Assembly (NCBI RefSeq): GCF_001013475.1
Contig: NZ_JZEF01000003.1
Location: forward strand, 712,956 to 776,955
DNA from: Xanthomonas arboricola pv. juglandis
Lineage (GTDB): Bacteria > Pseudomonadota > Gammaproteobacteria > Xanthomonadales > Xanthomonadaceae
DNA: 64,000 nucleotides
Reading direction: 5' to 3'
A program made the position numbers and the translations under genes. Positions within the stretch are counted from its first letter, which is position 1. Every line of letters begins with the position of its first letter. The notes beneath the pieces were generated by a model. The model saw only the letters and a list, made by a program, of their open reading frames with translations. It had not been told where the DNA came from and did not search any database. Below, piece by piece: positions 37,929 through 46,937 of the stretch.

Positions 37929-38774
37929 CTAATCATTGGCCGCCGACAGGCTGCGGCCGCGCTCGGTCGCTGCGGCAATCGCCTTGGCGGTGAGCGCTTC
38001 GAACTGGCCGGCCTGAAATGTCTCGATTGCCGCCTGCGTGGTGCCGTTGGGCGAGGTCACCCGGCGGCGCAGCAGCGCCGGTGCTTCGCCCGATTCGGTC
38101 AGCATGCGCGAGGCACCGAGCAGGGTCTGCAGCACCAGCGTGCGTGCGGTGTCGGCTGGCAGACCTTGTGCCTGCGCGGCGGCTTCCATCGCTTCGGCCA
38201 ACAGAAACACATAGGCCGGCCCGCTGCCGGAGACCGCGGTCACCGCATCCATCTGCGCCTCGTCGTCGATCCAGACGGTGACGCCGGCGCTCTCCAGCAG
38301 GCCGGTTGCCTGCGCGCGTTGCGCGTCGGAGACGCGTGGATTGGCATACAAGCCGGTGACGCCGGCACCGAGTAAGGCAGGTGTGTTGGGCATTGCGCGC
38401 ACCACCGCAAGCTCGCCGCCGGACCAGCGCTCCAGCTGCGGAGCGGTGATGCCGGCGGCGATGGACAGCAGCAGCGGCTGCTGCGCCTGCGCAAGATCGG
38501 CCAGCTGCACGCATACCGCTGGCAGCACCTGCGGCTTGACCGCCAACATCCAGATGGCTGCGCCGTCCACGGCGCTGCGCGCCTGCTCCACCGCATGCAC
38601 GCCGAAGTCGCGCGACAGCGCATCGCGCAGTTCGGGCACCGGCTCGGCGACGCGAATGCTGGCCGCGGGCACGCCTTGCCGGATCAGCCCGGCAATCAGG
38701 CTGCGCGCCATGTTGCCGCCGCCGACGAATGCGGTGATTGCAGCGGAAGGCGCGGGCGAGGAGGGCAGAGTCAT
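37929..38774 (-). CDS. proC: Pyrroline-5-carboxylate reductase ProC
   Basis: Last step of proline synthesis, NAD(P)H-dependent. 281 residues with the N-terminal dinucleotide fold GGGNMARSLIAGL and the signature near residue 225 (LLRRRVTSPNGTTQAAIE). Probably co-transcribed with the YggS gene about 60 bases upstream, the usual pairing in gammaproteobacteria. Confidence 0.96.
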   Translation of the reverse strand: MTLPSSPAPSAAITAFVGGGNMARSLIAGLIRQGVPAASIRVAEPVPELRDALSRDFGVHAVEQARSAVDGAAIWMLAVKPQVLPAVCVQLADLAQAQQPLLLSIAAGITAPQLERWSGGELAVVRAMPNTPALLGAGVTGLYANPRVSDAQRAQATGLLESAGVTVWIDDEAQMDAVTAVSGSGPAYVFLLAEAMEAAAQAQGLPADTARTLVLQTLLGASRMLTESGEAPALLRRRVTSPNGTTQAAIETFQAGQFEALTAKAIAAATERGRSLSAAND

Positions 38775-38835
38775 TGCGACACCTTAAGTAAGAGGAAACG
38801 GCGATGTGCTACGCGAGGCTGATCGGGACCGGGGG

Positions 38836-39528
38836 TCAGGACGCCGCGGCAGCCGACGAGCCGCGTTCGCCGAACAACGCAGTCCCGACCCGCACCATGG
38901 TCGCGCCGGCCGCGATCGCTTCGGCAAAATCCGAGCTCATGCCCATCGACAAGGTATCCACCTGCGGGTAGCGGCGCTTGAGTTCTTCGAACAGTACCTG
39001 CATGCGGGTAAACGCCGCCATGCGGCGCGCCTGCTCGGGGAATGGCGCGGGAATCGCCATCAGGCCGCGCAATTGCAGCCGCGGCTGCAGCGCGATGGCC
39101 GCGGCCAGACCGTCGACCGCCTCCGGCGCGCAACCATGCTTGCTGTCCTCGTCGTCGATGTTGACCTGGATCAGCACATTCAAGGGTGCGCGACCGGCCG
39201 GGCGGTGGTTGGCCAGCGGCGCGATCAGCTTGGCGCGGTCCAGGGTCTGCACCCAGTCGAACCACTGGCTGGCCAGTTCGGCCTTGTTGGATTGCAGGTG
39301 GCCGATCAGGTGCCACTCCAGGCCGAGCGTCTGCAGTTGGGCAATCTTGGTTTGCGCTTCCTGCACGTAGTTTTCGCCGAATGCGCGCTGGCCCTGCGCC
39401 GCCAGCGCGGCAACCGCGTCTGCCGGCCGGGTCTTGGACACTGCCAGCAGGCGCACATCGGCGCGTGCGTGCCGAGCCGCGGCGGCGTGGATGGCATCGA
39501 GAATCTGCTGCAGCGACGAAGCCGGCAC
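38836..39528 (-). CDS. YggS family PLP homeostasis protein
   Basis: 230-residue PLP-binding protein with the lysine in LLAVSKTRPADAV near residue 32 and the family blocks FGENYVQEA and WHLIGHLQSNK. Members keep pyridoxal phosphate levels balanced. Start is GTG 39528, giving a typical length; the frame is open far upstream into the pilT promoter region without similarity. Followed by proC. Confidence 0.92.
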   Translation of the reverse strand: MPASSLQQILDAIHAAAARHARADVRLLAVSKTRPADAVAALAAQGQRAFGENYVQEAQTKIAQLQTLGLEWHLIGHLQSNKAELASQWFDWVQTLDRAKLIAPLANHRPAGRAPLNVLIQVNIDDEDSKHGCAPEAVDGLAAAIALQPRLQLRGLMAIPAPFPEQARRMAAFTRMQVLFEELKRRYPQVDTLSMGMSSDFAEAIAAGATMVRVGTALFGERGSSAAAAS

Positions 39529-39774
39529 GTGGCAATCCAGGCGGGAAAGGAACGCTATAGTGCCGCCCCCGGCTGCGTCCTTCCAGCCGGCGCGTCGGAT
39601 CGGGTCGGCGATGACGCTGCAGTGGCGCCAGCCCGCGCCGAGCCTGTCCACAGGCGGGGCGAGCTGGCGATCGGCGCGGCGCTGGCCCAGGCAAGGACCG
39701 TGCCCGCACCGCGCGCCCAAACCAACGTCTTCAGGCGCGCCCGACGGTGCCGGCCTGAACCGGCCGCGCGCCGC

Positions 39775-39802
39775 TTCCCGCCAGCAGCCAGAACGCTATA
39801 CT
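39775..39802 (+). promoter_or_regulatory. Candidate sigma-70 promoter of pilT
   Basis: TTCCCG (39775-39780) and TATACT (39797-39802), 16-base spacer. A similar stretch, GAACGCTATA-x-TGCCGC, is found at about 39550-39566, as if the promoter segment were partly duplicated in the 322-base gap 39529-39850. Confidence 0.45.
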
Positions 39803-39850
39803 GCCGCTCGGGGAGTACCTTCCAATCGCAGCCTAGGGGAAAAGCAGCGC

Positions 39851-40888
39851 ATGGATATCGCTGAACTATTGGCGTTTTCCGTCAAGAACAAGGCATCGGA
39901 CCTGCATCTGTCGGCCGGCTTGCCGCCGATGATCCGTGTCGATGGCGATGTCCGTCGCATCAATATTCCGGCCCTGGACCACAAGCAGGTGCATGCGCTG
40001 GTCTACGACATCATGTCGGACAAGCAGCGTCGCGATTACGAGGAATTCCTCGAGGTCGACTTCTCGTTCGAGATTCCGTCGCTGGCGCGCTTCCGCGTCA
40101 ATGCGTTCAACCAGAACCGCGGCGCCGGTGCGGTGTTCCGTACCATTCCTTCCGAAGTGCTGACGCTGGAAGACCTGGGCTGCCCGCCGATCTTCCGCCA
40201 GTTGATCGACCAGCCGCAGGGTTTGATCCTGGTCACCGGCCCGACCGGTTCGGGCAAGTCGACCACGCTCGCCGGCATGATCGACTACATCAACAAGAAC
40301 GAATACGGCCACATCCTCACGGTCGAGGATCCGATCGAATTCGTGCATACCTCGCAGAAGTGCCTGATCAACCAGCGCGAAGTGCACCGCGATACGCATG
40401 GCTTCAACGAGGCGCTGCGCTCGGCGCTGCGCGAAGATCCGGACATCATCCTGGTCGGCGAATTGCGCGACCTGGAAACCATCCGCCTGGCGTTGACTGC
40501 CGCCGAAACCGGCCACCTGGTGTTCGGCACCCTGCACACCAGCTCGGCGGCCAAGACCATCGACCGCATCATCGACGTGTTCCCGGCCGGCGAAAAGCCG
40601 ATGGTGCGCTCGATGCTATCCGAGTCGCTGCGCGCGGTGATTTCGCAGGCGCTGCTGAAGAAGGTCGGCGGCGGACGCACCGCGGCCTGGGAAATCATGG
40701 TCGGCACCCCGGCCATCCGTAACCTGATCCGCGAGGACAAGGTGGCGCAAATGTATTCCTCGATCCAGACCGGCCAGCAATACGGCATGCAGACGCTGGA
40801 CCAGCATCTGCAGGACCTGGTCAAGCGCAGCCTGATCACGCGCAACCAGGCACGCGAGTACGCCAAGGACAAGCGGATATTCGAGTGA
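39851..40888 (+). CDS. pilT: Type IV pilus retraction ATPase PilT
   Basis: Hexameric AAA-type motor at the inner-membrane base of type IV pili that powers retraction and twitching. 345 residues from ATG 39851 (MDIAELLAFSVKNKASDLHL), preceded by GGGGAAAAG. Walker A GPTGSGKST at 130-138, Asp box and HTSSAAKTIDR are present, with the typical C-terminal region. The frame is open upstream but that is not part of the family. pilU follows after a repeat-filled gap. Confidence 0.97.
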   Translation: MDIAELLAFSVKNKASDLHLSAGLPPMIRVDGDVRRINIPALDHKQVHALVYDIMSDKQRRDYEEFLEVDFSFEIPSLARFRVNAFNQNRGAGAVFRTIPSEVLTLEDLGCPPIFRQLIDQPQGLILVTGPTGSGKSTTLAGMIDYINKNEYGHILTVEDPIEFVHTSQKCLINQREVHRDTHGFNEALRSALREDPDIILVGELRDLETIRLALTAAETGHLVFGTLHTSSAAKTIDRIIDVFPAGEKPMVRSMLSESLRAVISQALLKKVGGGRTAAWEIMVGTPAIRNLIREDKVAQMYSSIQTGQQYGMQTLDQHLQDLVKRSLITRNQAREYAKDKRIFE

Positions 40889-40890
40889 TT

Positions 40891-40992
40891 CGGGAATAGG
40901 GAATCGGGAAAGGGGAATCGCGAAAGCACGCATCCCTGACCGGTCCCGGCTCCCGGCTTTTCCAATTCCCGATTCTCGATTCCCCATTTCCG
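40891..40992. repeat. Heptad hairpin element between pilT and pilU
   Basis: Forward GGGAATA/GGGAATC-type units at about 40891-40921 and inverse ATTCCCGATTCTCGATTCC units at 40961-40992, with about 40 bases between. Same layout as the element between sufB and sufC. Confidence 0.85.
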
Positions 40993-41010
40993 GCTCCGAA
41001 GGAGCACGCC

Positions 41011-42141
41011 ATGAGCACCATCGACTTCACCTCCTTCCTCAAGCTGATGGCGCACCAGAAGGCGTCGGATCTGTTCATCACCTCGGGGATGCCGCCGGCG
41101 ATCAAGGTGCACGGCAAGATCAGTCCGATCACCCAGACCCCGCTGACCGCGCAACAGAGCCGCGATCTGGTGTTGAACGTGATGACGCCGTCGCAGCGCG
41201 AAGAATTCGAAAAGACCCACGAGTGCAATTTCGCCATCGGCGTGTCCGGGGTCGGGCGCTTTCGCGTGAGCTGCTTCTACCAGCGCAACCAGGTTGGCAT
41301 GGTGCTGCGCCGGATCGAAACGCGCATCCCCACGGTAGAAGAGTTGAGCCTGCCGCCGGTGATCAAGACGCTGGCGATGACCAAGCGCGGCATCATCATC
41401 TTCGTCGGCGCCACCGGCACCGGCAAGTCCACCTCGCTGGCGGCGATGATCGGTTACCGCAACCAGAATTCCACCGGGCACATCATCACCATCGAGGACC
41501 CGATCGAATTCGTGCACAAGCACGAGGGCTGCATAATCACCCAGCGCGAAGTCGGCATCGATACTGACAGCTGGGAAAACGCGCTGAAAAACACCCTGCG
41601 CCAGGCGCCGGACGTGATCATGATTGGCGAGGTGCGCACCCGCGAAGGCATGGATCATGCCGTGGCCTTCGCCGAAACCGGCCATCTGGTGCTGTGCACC
41701 CTGCACGCCAACAACGCCAACCAGGCGATGGACCGCATCATCAACTTCTTCCCGGAAGACCGCCGCAACCAGTTGCTGATGGACCTGTCGCTCAATCTCA
41801 AGGGCGTGGTCGCGCAGCAGTTGATTCCGACCCCGGATGGCCGCGGCCGCCGCGTGGCGATGGAGATCATGCTGGGCACGCCGCTGGTGCAGGACTACAT
41901 CCGCGACGGCGAGATCCACAAGCTCAAGGAGATCATGAAGGAGTCCACCAACCTGGGCATGCGCACCTTCGACCAGAGCCTGTTCGAGCTGTACCAGGCC
42001 GGCGAGATCAGCTACGAAGACGCGCTGCGCTACGCCGACTCGCAGAACGAGGTGCGCCTGCGCATCAAGCTGTCGCAGGGCGGCGACGCCAAGACCCTGG
42101 CGCAGGGCCTGGATGGCGTGGAGATCGCCGAGGTTCGCTGA
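41011..42141 (+). CDS. pilU: PilT-dependent retraction ATPase PilU
   Basis: 376-residue PilT paralogue that assists pilus retraction. Walker A VGATGTGKS at 132-140, EDPIEFVHKHEGC and HANNANQAMDR motifs are visible. Start ATG has GAAGGAG nine bases upstream. The C-terminus is longer than PilT, as usual for PilU. Confidence 0.95.
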   Translation: MSTIDFTSFLKLMAHQKASDLFITSGMPPAIKVHGKISPITQTPLTAQQSRDLVLNVMTPSQREEFEKTHECNFAIGVSGVGRFRVSCFYQRNQVGMVLRRIETRIPTVEELSLPPVIKTLAMTKRGIIIFVGATGTGKSTSLAAMIGYRNQNSTGHIITIEDPIEFVHKHEGCIITQREVGIDTDSWENALKNTLRQAPDVIMIGEVRTREGMDHAVAFAETGHLVLCTLHANNANQAMDRIINFFPEDRRNQLLMDLSLNLKGVVAQQLIPTPDGRGRRVAMEIMLGTPLVQDYIRDGEIHKLKEIMKESTNLGMRTFDQSLFELYQAGEISYEDALRYADSQNEVRLRIKLSQGGDAKTLAQGLDGVEIAEVR

Positions 42142-42384
42142 GCGCCTGCAGGAGCGCTGCACGCCGTGGCGGATGGCCAGGCGTGCATGGAAGGAAGCGG
42201 GATGGTCTGCGCTGAATCCGATCCAGCGTGCTGCTTGCAGCTGTTTCGCACGCGATGCCGGCGGCGGGCGCCGCCATGGCCGATGACCGTGCAACGTCGC
42301 AACGCACGCGTGGGGTGATGTTTCAGATGTAACCAGGCGGGCCGATAGTGTCTAATATCCGCACCCCACCGCAGTGCCCAGCCC

Positions 42385-43101
42385 GTGAGCCTTCCCGATT
42401 CCGATCTCCGTCCGGAGCAACAGCCGTTGCCCGACGACGGCACAGTGATGACTTCCGGTCCGTTGACGCCGCCACCGGATTCGGCCGGCACCCCGGCCGA
42501 CGATCACGCGTTTCACCACTCGGTGGCCGAGGACGTGCAGGGCATGGTGCTGGCGACGCTGGTGGCTTCGCTGGGCCTGGCGATCTTCGCCAAGGGCGGC
42601 CTGATGATCGGCGGCATGGCCGGCGTGGCGTTCCTGCTGCATTACGCGCTGCACTGGAACTTCGGCCTGGTGTTCGTGCTGGTCAACCTGCCGTTCTATT
42701 GGCTGAGCGTGCGTCGCATGGGCTGGGAATTCACCCTGAAGACCTTCGCCGCGGTAGGCGCCTGCGGTGCGCTCACCGACCTGCTGCCGCGCTGGGCCGA
42801 TTACGCGCACATCAACACGCTGTTTTCGGCGATCGTCGGCGGCGCGCTGGCGGGCCTGGGCATCCTGTTCTTCATCCGCCACCGCGGTAGCCTGGGCGGC
42901 ATCGGCATCCTGGCGGTGTACCTGCAGCGCGAGCGCGGCTGGAGCGCCGGCAAGGTGCAGATGAGTTTCGATGCGATGCTGATGCTGGTCGCCTTCAGCG
43001 TCCTCACCCCGGACAAGGTGCTGTACTCGGCGCTGGGTGCGTTGATGCTGAGCCTGGTGCTGATGTTCAATCACCGCCCGCATCGTTATATGGGCGTGTG
43101 A
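42385..43101 (+). CDS. YitT family membrane protein
   Basis: 238-residue protein with a hydrophilic, proline-rich N-terminus of about 45 residues and five or six membrane helices from residue 55 to 228. Matches the YitT/DUF161 family, whose substrate or role is unknown. Start is GTG 42385. The 243-base gap before it holds nothing clear. Confidence 0.85.
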   Translation: MSLPDSDLRPEQQPLPDDGTVMTSGPLTPPPDSAGTPADDHAFHHSVAEDVQGMVLATLVASLGLAIFAKGGLMIGGMAGVAFLLHYALHWNFGLVFVLVNLPFYWLSVRRMGWEFTLKTFAAVGACGALTDLLPRWADYAHINTLFSAIVGGALAGLGILFFIRHRGSLGGIGILAVYLQRERGWSAGKVQMSFDAMLMLVAFSVLTPDKVLYSALGALMLSLVLMFNHRPHRYMGV

Positions 43102-43227
43102 TCCAACGCGCCGTTGGTGCCGCTGCGATCGGCAGCGGCACCCATCACGCCGGAGCGGTGTATGCGCATGCCCGCGGCAGCTGCGGCAGGGCAACTGCCT
43201 GCCGGCGTCTGCGCGCTGATGTCGCCG

Positions 43228-43773
43228 TTAGGCCTTGCCGTGCCGCAGCCACGGCGGCGATAGCGCCTGGATGCGTTTAAACACCGGGCAATCGGCATGG
43301 TGCGCGCCGGGCAGGTAGCCCAGGCTCATCAGGAACTCGCCGGTGATCTCGCCGCCGGTGAAGCGGAAGGTCTTCTTGAACAGCTTGACCCAGGCGGCTT
43401 TGTCGAGCGGATGCTGTGCATCCAGCCATTGCGCGAAACTGCCGTGCGAGGCGCGTAACTGCTGGATGACCTGCGCATTGTGGATGGCCGCCAGCACCTT
43501 CAACCGGTTGCGGATGATGCCGGCATCGCCGAGCAGCCGCGCAATGTCGCTCTCGCCATAGGCGGCCACCGTGTCCACGTCGAAGCCGTCGTAGGCGCGC
43601 TGGAAGTTGCTGCGCTTGCGCAGGATGGTTTCCCAACTCAGCCCGGCCTGATTGATCTCCAGCACCAGGCGCTCGAACAGCTCGCGCTCCTCGCGCTGCG
43701 GAAAGCCGTATTCGTGGTCGTGGTAGTGTCTGTGGACCGGATGCCCGGGGGCGATGCTGCAGTAGCCGCTCAT
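43228..43773 (-). CDS. tag: DNA-3-methyladenine glycosylase I
   Basis: Removes 3-methyladenine from alkylated DNA, starting base-excision repair. 181 residues from ATG 43773. Candidate zinc ligands are Cys5 near the N-terminus and His/Cys in HHADCPVF near the C-terminus, and the segment HYHDHEYGFPQREERELFE is family-typical, as is GLSWETILRKR. Long upstream frame is unsupported. Confidence 0.92.
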   Translation of the reverse strand: MSGYCSIAPGHPVHRHYHDHEYGFPQREERELFERLVLEINQAGLSWETILRKRSNFQRAYDGFDVDTVAAYGESDIARLLGDAGIIRNRLKVLAAIHNAQVIQQLRASHGSFAQWLDAQHPLDKAAWVKLFKKTFRFTGGEITGEFLMSLGYLPGAHHADCPVFKRIQALSPPWLRHGKA

Positions 43774-44085
43774 AAGATGCCTGTTGTAGATGGAGCAGGT
43801 GTAGGTGGAGCAGCGGCCGGCGCGACGGCCGGGAGTCCGGCCCGCCACGATAGCGACCGAACAGCGACGTGTGGGTGCACGCATCGACTGCGGTGCCGTA
43901 GCAGATCGATCGCAGCATGGCGCAGCCTCAAGGTCCGCGCCCAGCAATCTGAACGGGCCGGCCTTGCCTGCCGGCTGCCACCGGCGGCGTCTGCGGGGCC
44001 GCTGTCCATCGGCAGCATCGGCAGTCCGGTGCCGCCGGCATGCAGCAAGTATGGCAGCGGCTCTGCGCGCAGCGAAGCGAACGGC
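43774..44085. other. Gap between divergent tag and algH
   Basis: About 310 bases. Contains one GC-rich hairpin, GGCCGG (43827-43832) with CCGGCC (43837-43842), and no gene that I can support. Confidence 0.4.
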
Positions 44086-44091
44086 TAGAAT
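44086..44091 (+). promoter_or_regulatory. Candidate -10 element implying a leaderless algH mRNA
   Basis: TAGAAT, five of six to consensus, ends six bases before the ATG at 44098. Transcription would start at or next to the ATG, and there is no Shine-Dalgarno. Confidence 0.4.
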
Positions 44092-44097
44092 GCGGCC

Positions 44098-44664
44098 ATG
44101 TCTGTTTTGCCCACGCCTCTGGCCAACCAACTGCTGATCGCGCTTCCGGCGCTGTCCGATCCCACCTTTTCGCGCAGCGTCGCGCTGATCTGCCAGCACG
44201 ACGAGAACGGCGCCATGGGCGTGCTGGTCAACCGGCCCTCCGAATACACGCTGGGCGAGGTCCTGTCGCAAATGGGCATCGACACCGTCGACGAGCACCT
44301 GCGCGAGCAGATCGTGCTCAGCGGCGGGCCGGTGCACCCGGAGCGCGGTTTCGTCATCCACGACGATGCGCGCGACTGGGATTCCAGCCTGGAAGTGGGG
44401 CAGGGCGTCTACCTGACCACCTCGCGCGACATTCTCGAAGCCATGGCGGCCGGCGAAGGCCCGCGCAATGCGCTGGTGGCGCTGGGCTGTGCCGGCTGGG
44501 GCGCGGGGCAACTGGAATTCGAACTGGGCGAGAACAGCTGGCTGACCGCGCCGTCGGACGCCAATGTGCTGTTCGCCACCGCGCTGGAAGATCGCTGGCA
44601 GACCGCTGCCGGGCGCATCGGCGTGGACCTGTTCCGGCTGACGGATTATTCCGGGCATGCCTGA
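44098..44664 (+). CDS. algH: YqgE/AlgH family protein
   Basis: 188-residue cytoplasmic protein of the YqgE/AlgH family: [12 protein letters not shown] near the start, [24 protein letters not shown], and [15 protein letters not shown]. Function not settled; named after alginate regulation in Pseudomonas. Overlaps ruvX by eight bases, and pyrB follows, an order conserved across many gammaproteobacteria. Confidence 0.92.
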   Translation: MSVLPTPLANQLLIALPALSDPTFSRSVALICQHDENGAMGVLVNRPSEYTLGEVLSQMGIDTVDEHLREQIVLSGGPVHPERGFVIHDDARDWDSSLEVGQGVYLTTSRDILEAMAAGEGPRNALVALGCAGWGAGQLEFELGENSWLTAPSDANVLFATALEDRWQTAAGRIGVDLFRLTDYSGHA

Positions 44665-45124
44665 GGCGGGCGCGATCCGCCCGGATGGCACGGTGCTGGG
44701 CTTCGACGTGGGATCGCGCCGCATCGGCGTGGCCATCGGCACTGCGCTCGGCGCCGGTGCGCGTGCAGTTGCCGTCATCAATGTGCATGCCAGTGGCCCG
44801 GACTGGGTCGCGCTGGATCGCGTGCACAAGCAATGGCGTCCCGACGGCCTGGTGGTCGGCGACCCGCTGACCCTGGACGACAAGGACCAGCCCGCACGCA
44901 AGCGCGCGCATGCCTTCGCCCGCCAACTGCGCGAGCGCTATGCGCTGCCGGTGGTGCTGATCGACGAGCGCTCCAGTTCGGTCGAAGCCGCGCAGCGTTT
45001 CGCGCGCGAGCGCGCCGATGGGCGCAAGCGCCGCCGCGATGCCGAGGCACTGGACGCGATGGCGGCCGCGGTGATCGTCGAACGCTGGTTGGCTGCGCCC
45101 GAACAAGCCACTCTTCTTCCCTGA
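44657..45124 (+). CDS. ruvX: Putative Holliday junction resolvase RuvX (YqgF)
   Basis: 155-residue RNase H-fold nuclease. Acidic residues expected at the active site are visible: Asp in [11 protein letters not shown], Glu/Asp in [11 protein letters not shown] and Asp in [10 protein letters not shown]. Known alternatively for pre-16S rRNA end processing. Overlaps algH by eight bases; pyrB starts 15 bases after its stop. Confidence 0.92.
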   Translation: MPEAGAIRPDGTVLGFDVGSRRIGVAIGTALGAGARAVAVINVHASGPDWVALDRVHKQWRPDGLVVGDPLTLDDKDQPARKRAHAFARQLRERYALPVVLIDERSSSVEAAQRFARERADGRKRRRDAEALDAMAAAVIVERWLAAPEQATLLP

Positions 45125-45139
45125 CACTCCCGACCTGCG

Positions 45140-46087
45140 ATGACCACCATGCAACTCGATTCGGACGGACGCCTGCGCCACCTGCTCACCCTGGAAGGAC
45201 TGCCGCGCACCACGCTGCTGCAGCTGCTCGATCGTGCCGGCCAGATCCGCGATGCGGCGGTGGGGCGCGTGGGCAAGCGCAGCGTGCTCGCCGGCACCGC
45301 GGTGTGCACGCTGTTCTTTGAACCGTCCACGCGCACGCGCAGCTCGTTTCATCTGGCTGCGCAGCGCCTCGGCGCGGACGTGCTCAACTTCGATGCCTCC
45401 ACCTCGTCCACCCGCAAGGGCGAGACCGCGCGCGACACGCTGAAGAATCTCGAGGCGATGGGCGTACGCGGCTTTGTGGTGCGCCATCCCGACGACGGTG
45501 CGGTGGAAGCGCTGGCCGCGGCCGCAGGCGAGGGCACCGCCTTGATCAACGCCGGTGACGGACGCAGTTCGCATCCCACCCAGGGCCTGCTCGACATGCT
45601 CACCTTGCGTCAGGCCAAGGGCACCGATTTTTCCAAGCTCAAGGTGGTGATTGTCGGTGATGTGAAGCACTCACGCGTTGCGCGCTCGGACCTGCATGCG
45701 CTGCGCACGCTGGGCGCCGGTGAGATCCGCGTCTGCGGTCCGGCCAGCCTGCTGCCCGATGACGACATGCTGGATGGTTGCGTGGTCGGCCAGGACTTCG
45801 ACGCCATGCTGGAAGGTGCCGACGCCTTGATGATGCTGCGCCTGCAGCGCGAGCGCATGGAAGAAGGCCTGGTGCCGTCGCTGGAGCAGTACCACGCCGT
45901 CTACGGGCTCACCCGCGAGCGCCTGGCACGCGCCGGCCGCGACGCCGCCGTGCTGCATCCGGGCCCGATCAACCGCGGTGTGGAAATCACCGACGAAGTC
46001 GCCGACGGCGCGCAATCGTGCGTGCTGCGCCAGGTCGCCAACGGCGTGGCGGTGCGCATGGCCGTACTGGAAACCCTGCTGGGTTGA
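45140..46087 (+). CDS. pyrB: Aspartate carbamoyltransferase catalytic subunit PyrB
   Basis: Joins carbamoyl phosphate and aspartate, second step of pyrimidine synthesis. 315 residues, with the carbamoyl phosphate loop EPSTRTRSSF (Ser63-Thr66) and STRKGET. No regulatory pyrI gene is next to it, so allosteric control by PyrI is not expected locally. Transcribed with algH and ruvX. Confidence 0.97.
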   Translation: MTTMQLDSDGRLRHLLTLEGLPRTTLLQLLDRAGQIRDAAVGRVGKRSVLAGTAVCTLFFEPSTRTRSSFHLAAQRLGADVLNFDASTSSTRKGETARDTLKNLEAMGVRGFVVRHPDDGAVEALAAAAGEGTALINAGDGRSSHPTQGLLDMLTLRQAKGTDFSKLKVVIVGDVKHSRVARSDLHALRTLGAGEIRVCGPASLLPDDDMLDGCVVGQDFDAMLEGADALMMLRLQRERMEEGLVPSLEQYHAVYGLTRERLARAGRDAAVLHPGPINRGVEITDEVADGAQSCVLRQVANGVAVRMAVLETLLG

Positions 46088-46213
46088 GCCAGCCCGGCGA
46101 CGCGACCGCGCACCCACACTGCGGTCGCGGTCGCGGTCGCCGCCGGCCGAGCGTCTCCGCGCAGACGCTCGCAAAACCCTTGCCATCAGAACGCGCGCAC
46201 GCCCTGCTCTTAC

Positions 46214-46289
46214 GATTCCCGATTCCCGATTCCCGATTCCCGATTCCCGAATCCCGAATCCCGAATCCCGAATCCCGAATCCCGAATCC
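46214..46289. repeat. Two-phase heptad array (GATTCCC then GAATCCC)
   Basis: Five GATTCCC units followed immediately by five GAATCCC units and a partial sixth. The sharp switch of unit suggests each half was spread by replication slippage from a single-base variant. Between pyrB and the OsmC gene. Confidence 0.95.
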
Positions 46290-46352
46290 AGCCACCACGC
46301 CATAACATCCACTCGCCTATCGTGGCCGCTCCTTTCATCGCAGGAGATCGCA

Positions 46353-46793
46353 ATGGGTATTTCGCGTCACGCCACCGCTCACTGGGAAGGCGACCTCAAG
46401 ACCGGCAAGGGCCAGCTCAGCACGCCGCAAAGCGGGCTGATGGACAAGACCCGCTACGCCTTCAGCAGCCGCTTCGGCGACGAGAAGGGCACCAACCCGG
46501 AAGAGCTGATTGCCGCCGCGCACGCCGGCTGCTTCACCATGGCACTGTCGGCACAACTGAGCGAAGCGGGTTTTCCGCCGACCTCGCTGGATACGCGCGC
46601 AGACGTGGATCTGTCGATGGAAGGCGGCCCGCAGCTGTCGCAGATCCGCCTCAAGCTCAAGGCCGTGGTGCCGGGGATCGACGAAGCCAAGTTCCGCGAG
46701 CTGGCCGACACCGCAAAGAAGAACTGCCCGGTGTCCAAGGCGCTGAGCGCCGTGCCAATCAGTCTGGAAAGCGAATTTTCCAACCAGGCGTGA
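46353..46793 (+). CDS. OsmC family peroxiredoxin
   Basis: 146 residues from ATG 46353, with AGGAG ten bases upstream. The two active cysteines Cys60 (HAGCFTMAL) and Cys125 (KNCPVSKAL) match the OsmC branch, which reduces organic hydroperoxides with thiols. Likely cytoplasmic and stress-related. Standalone. Confidence 0.92.
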   Translation: MGISRHATAHWEGDLKTGKGQLSTPQSGLMDKTRYAFSSRFGDEKGTNPEELIAAAHAGCFTMALSAQLSEAGFPPTSLDTRADVDLSMEGGPQLSQIRLKLKAVVPGIDEAKFRELADTAKKNCPVSKALSAVPISLESEFSNQA

Positions 46794-46937
46794 TTCCGTT
46801 CGTGCGCCGGCGATGGCTGCCGGCGCACGCAGCTGGCGGCGACCTGAATAGGGCGTTGCAAGGGCGGTTTGGTTCAGGGCGGTTTCACTGGCGCAGGCCG
46901 AGCATCGGCAGCGTGTCCTCCCTGTGAAGCTGCTGCA

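Noticed and set aside
40285-42294. Minus-strand open frame opposite pilT and pilU
   Set aside because: Antisense shadow; composition is unlike real proteins.
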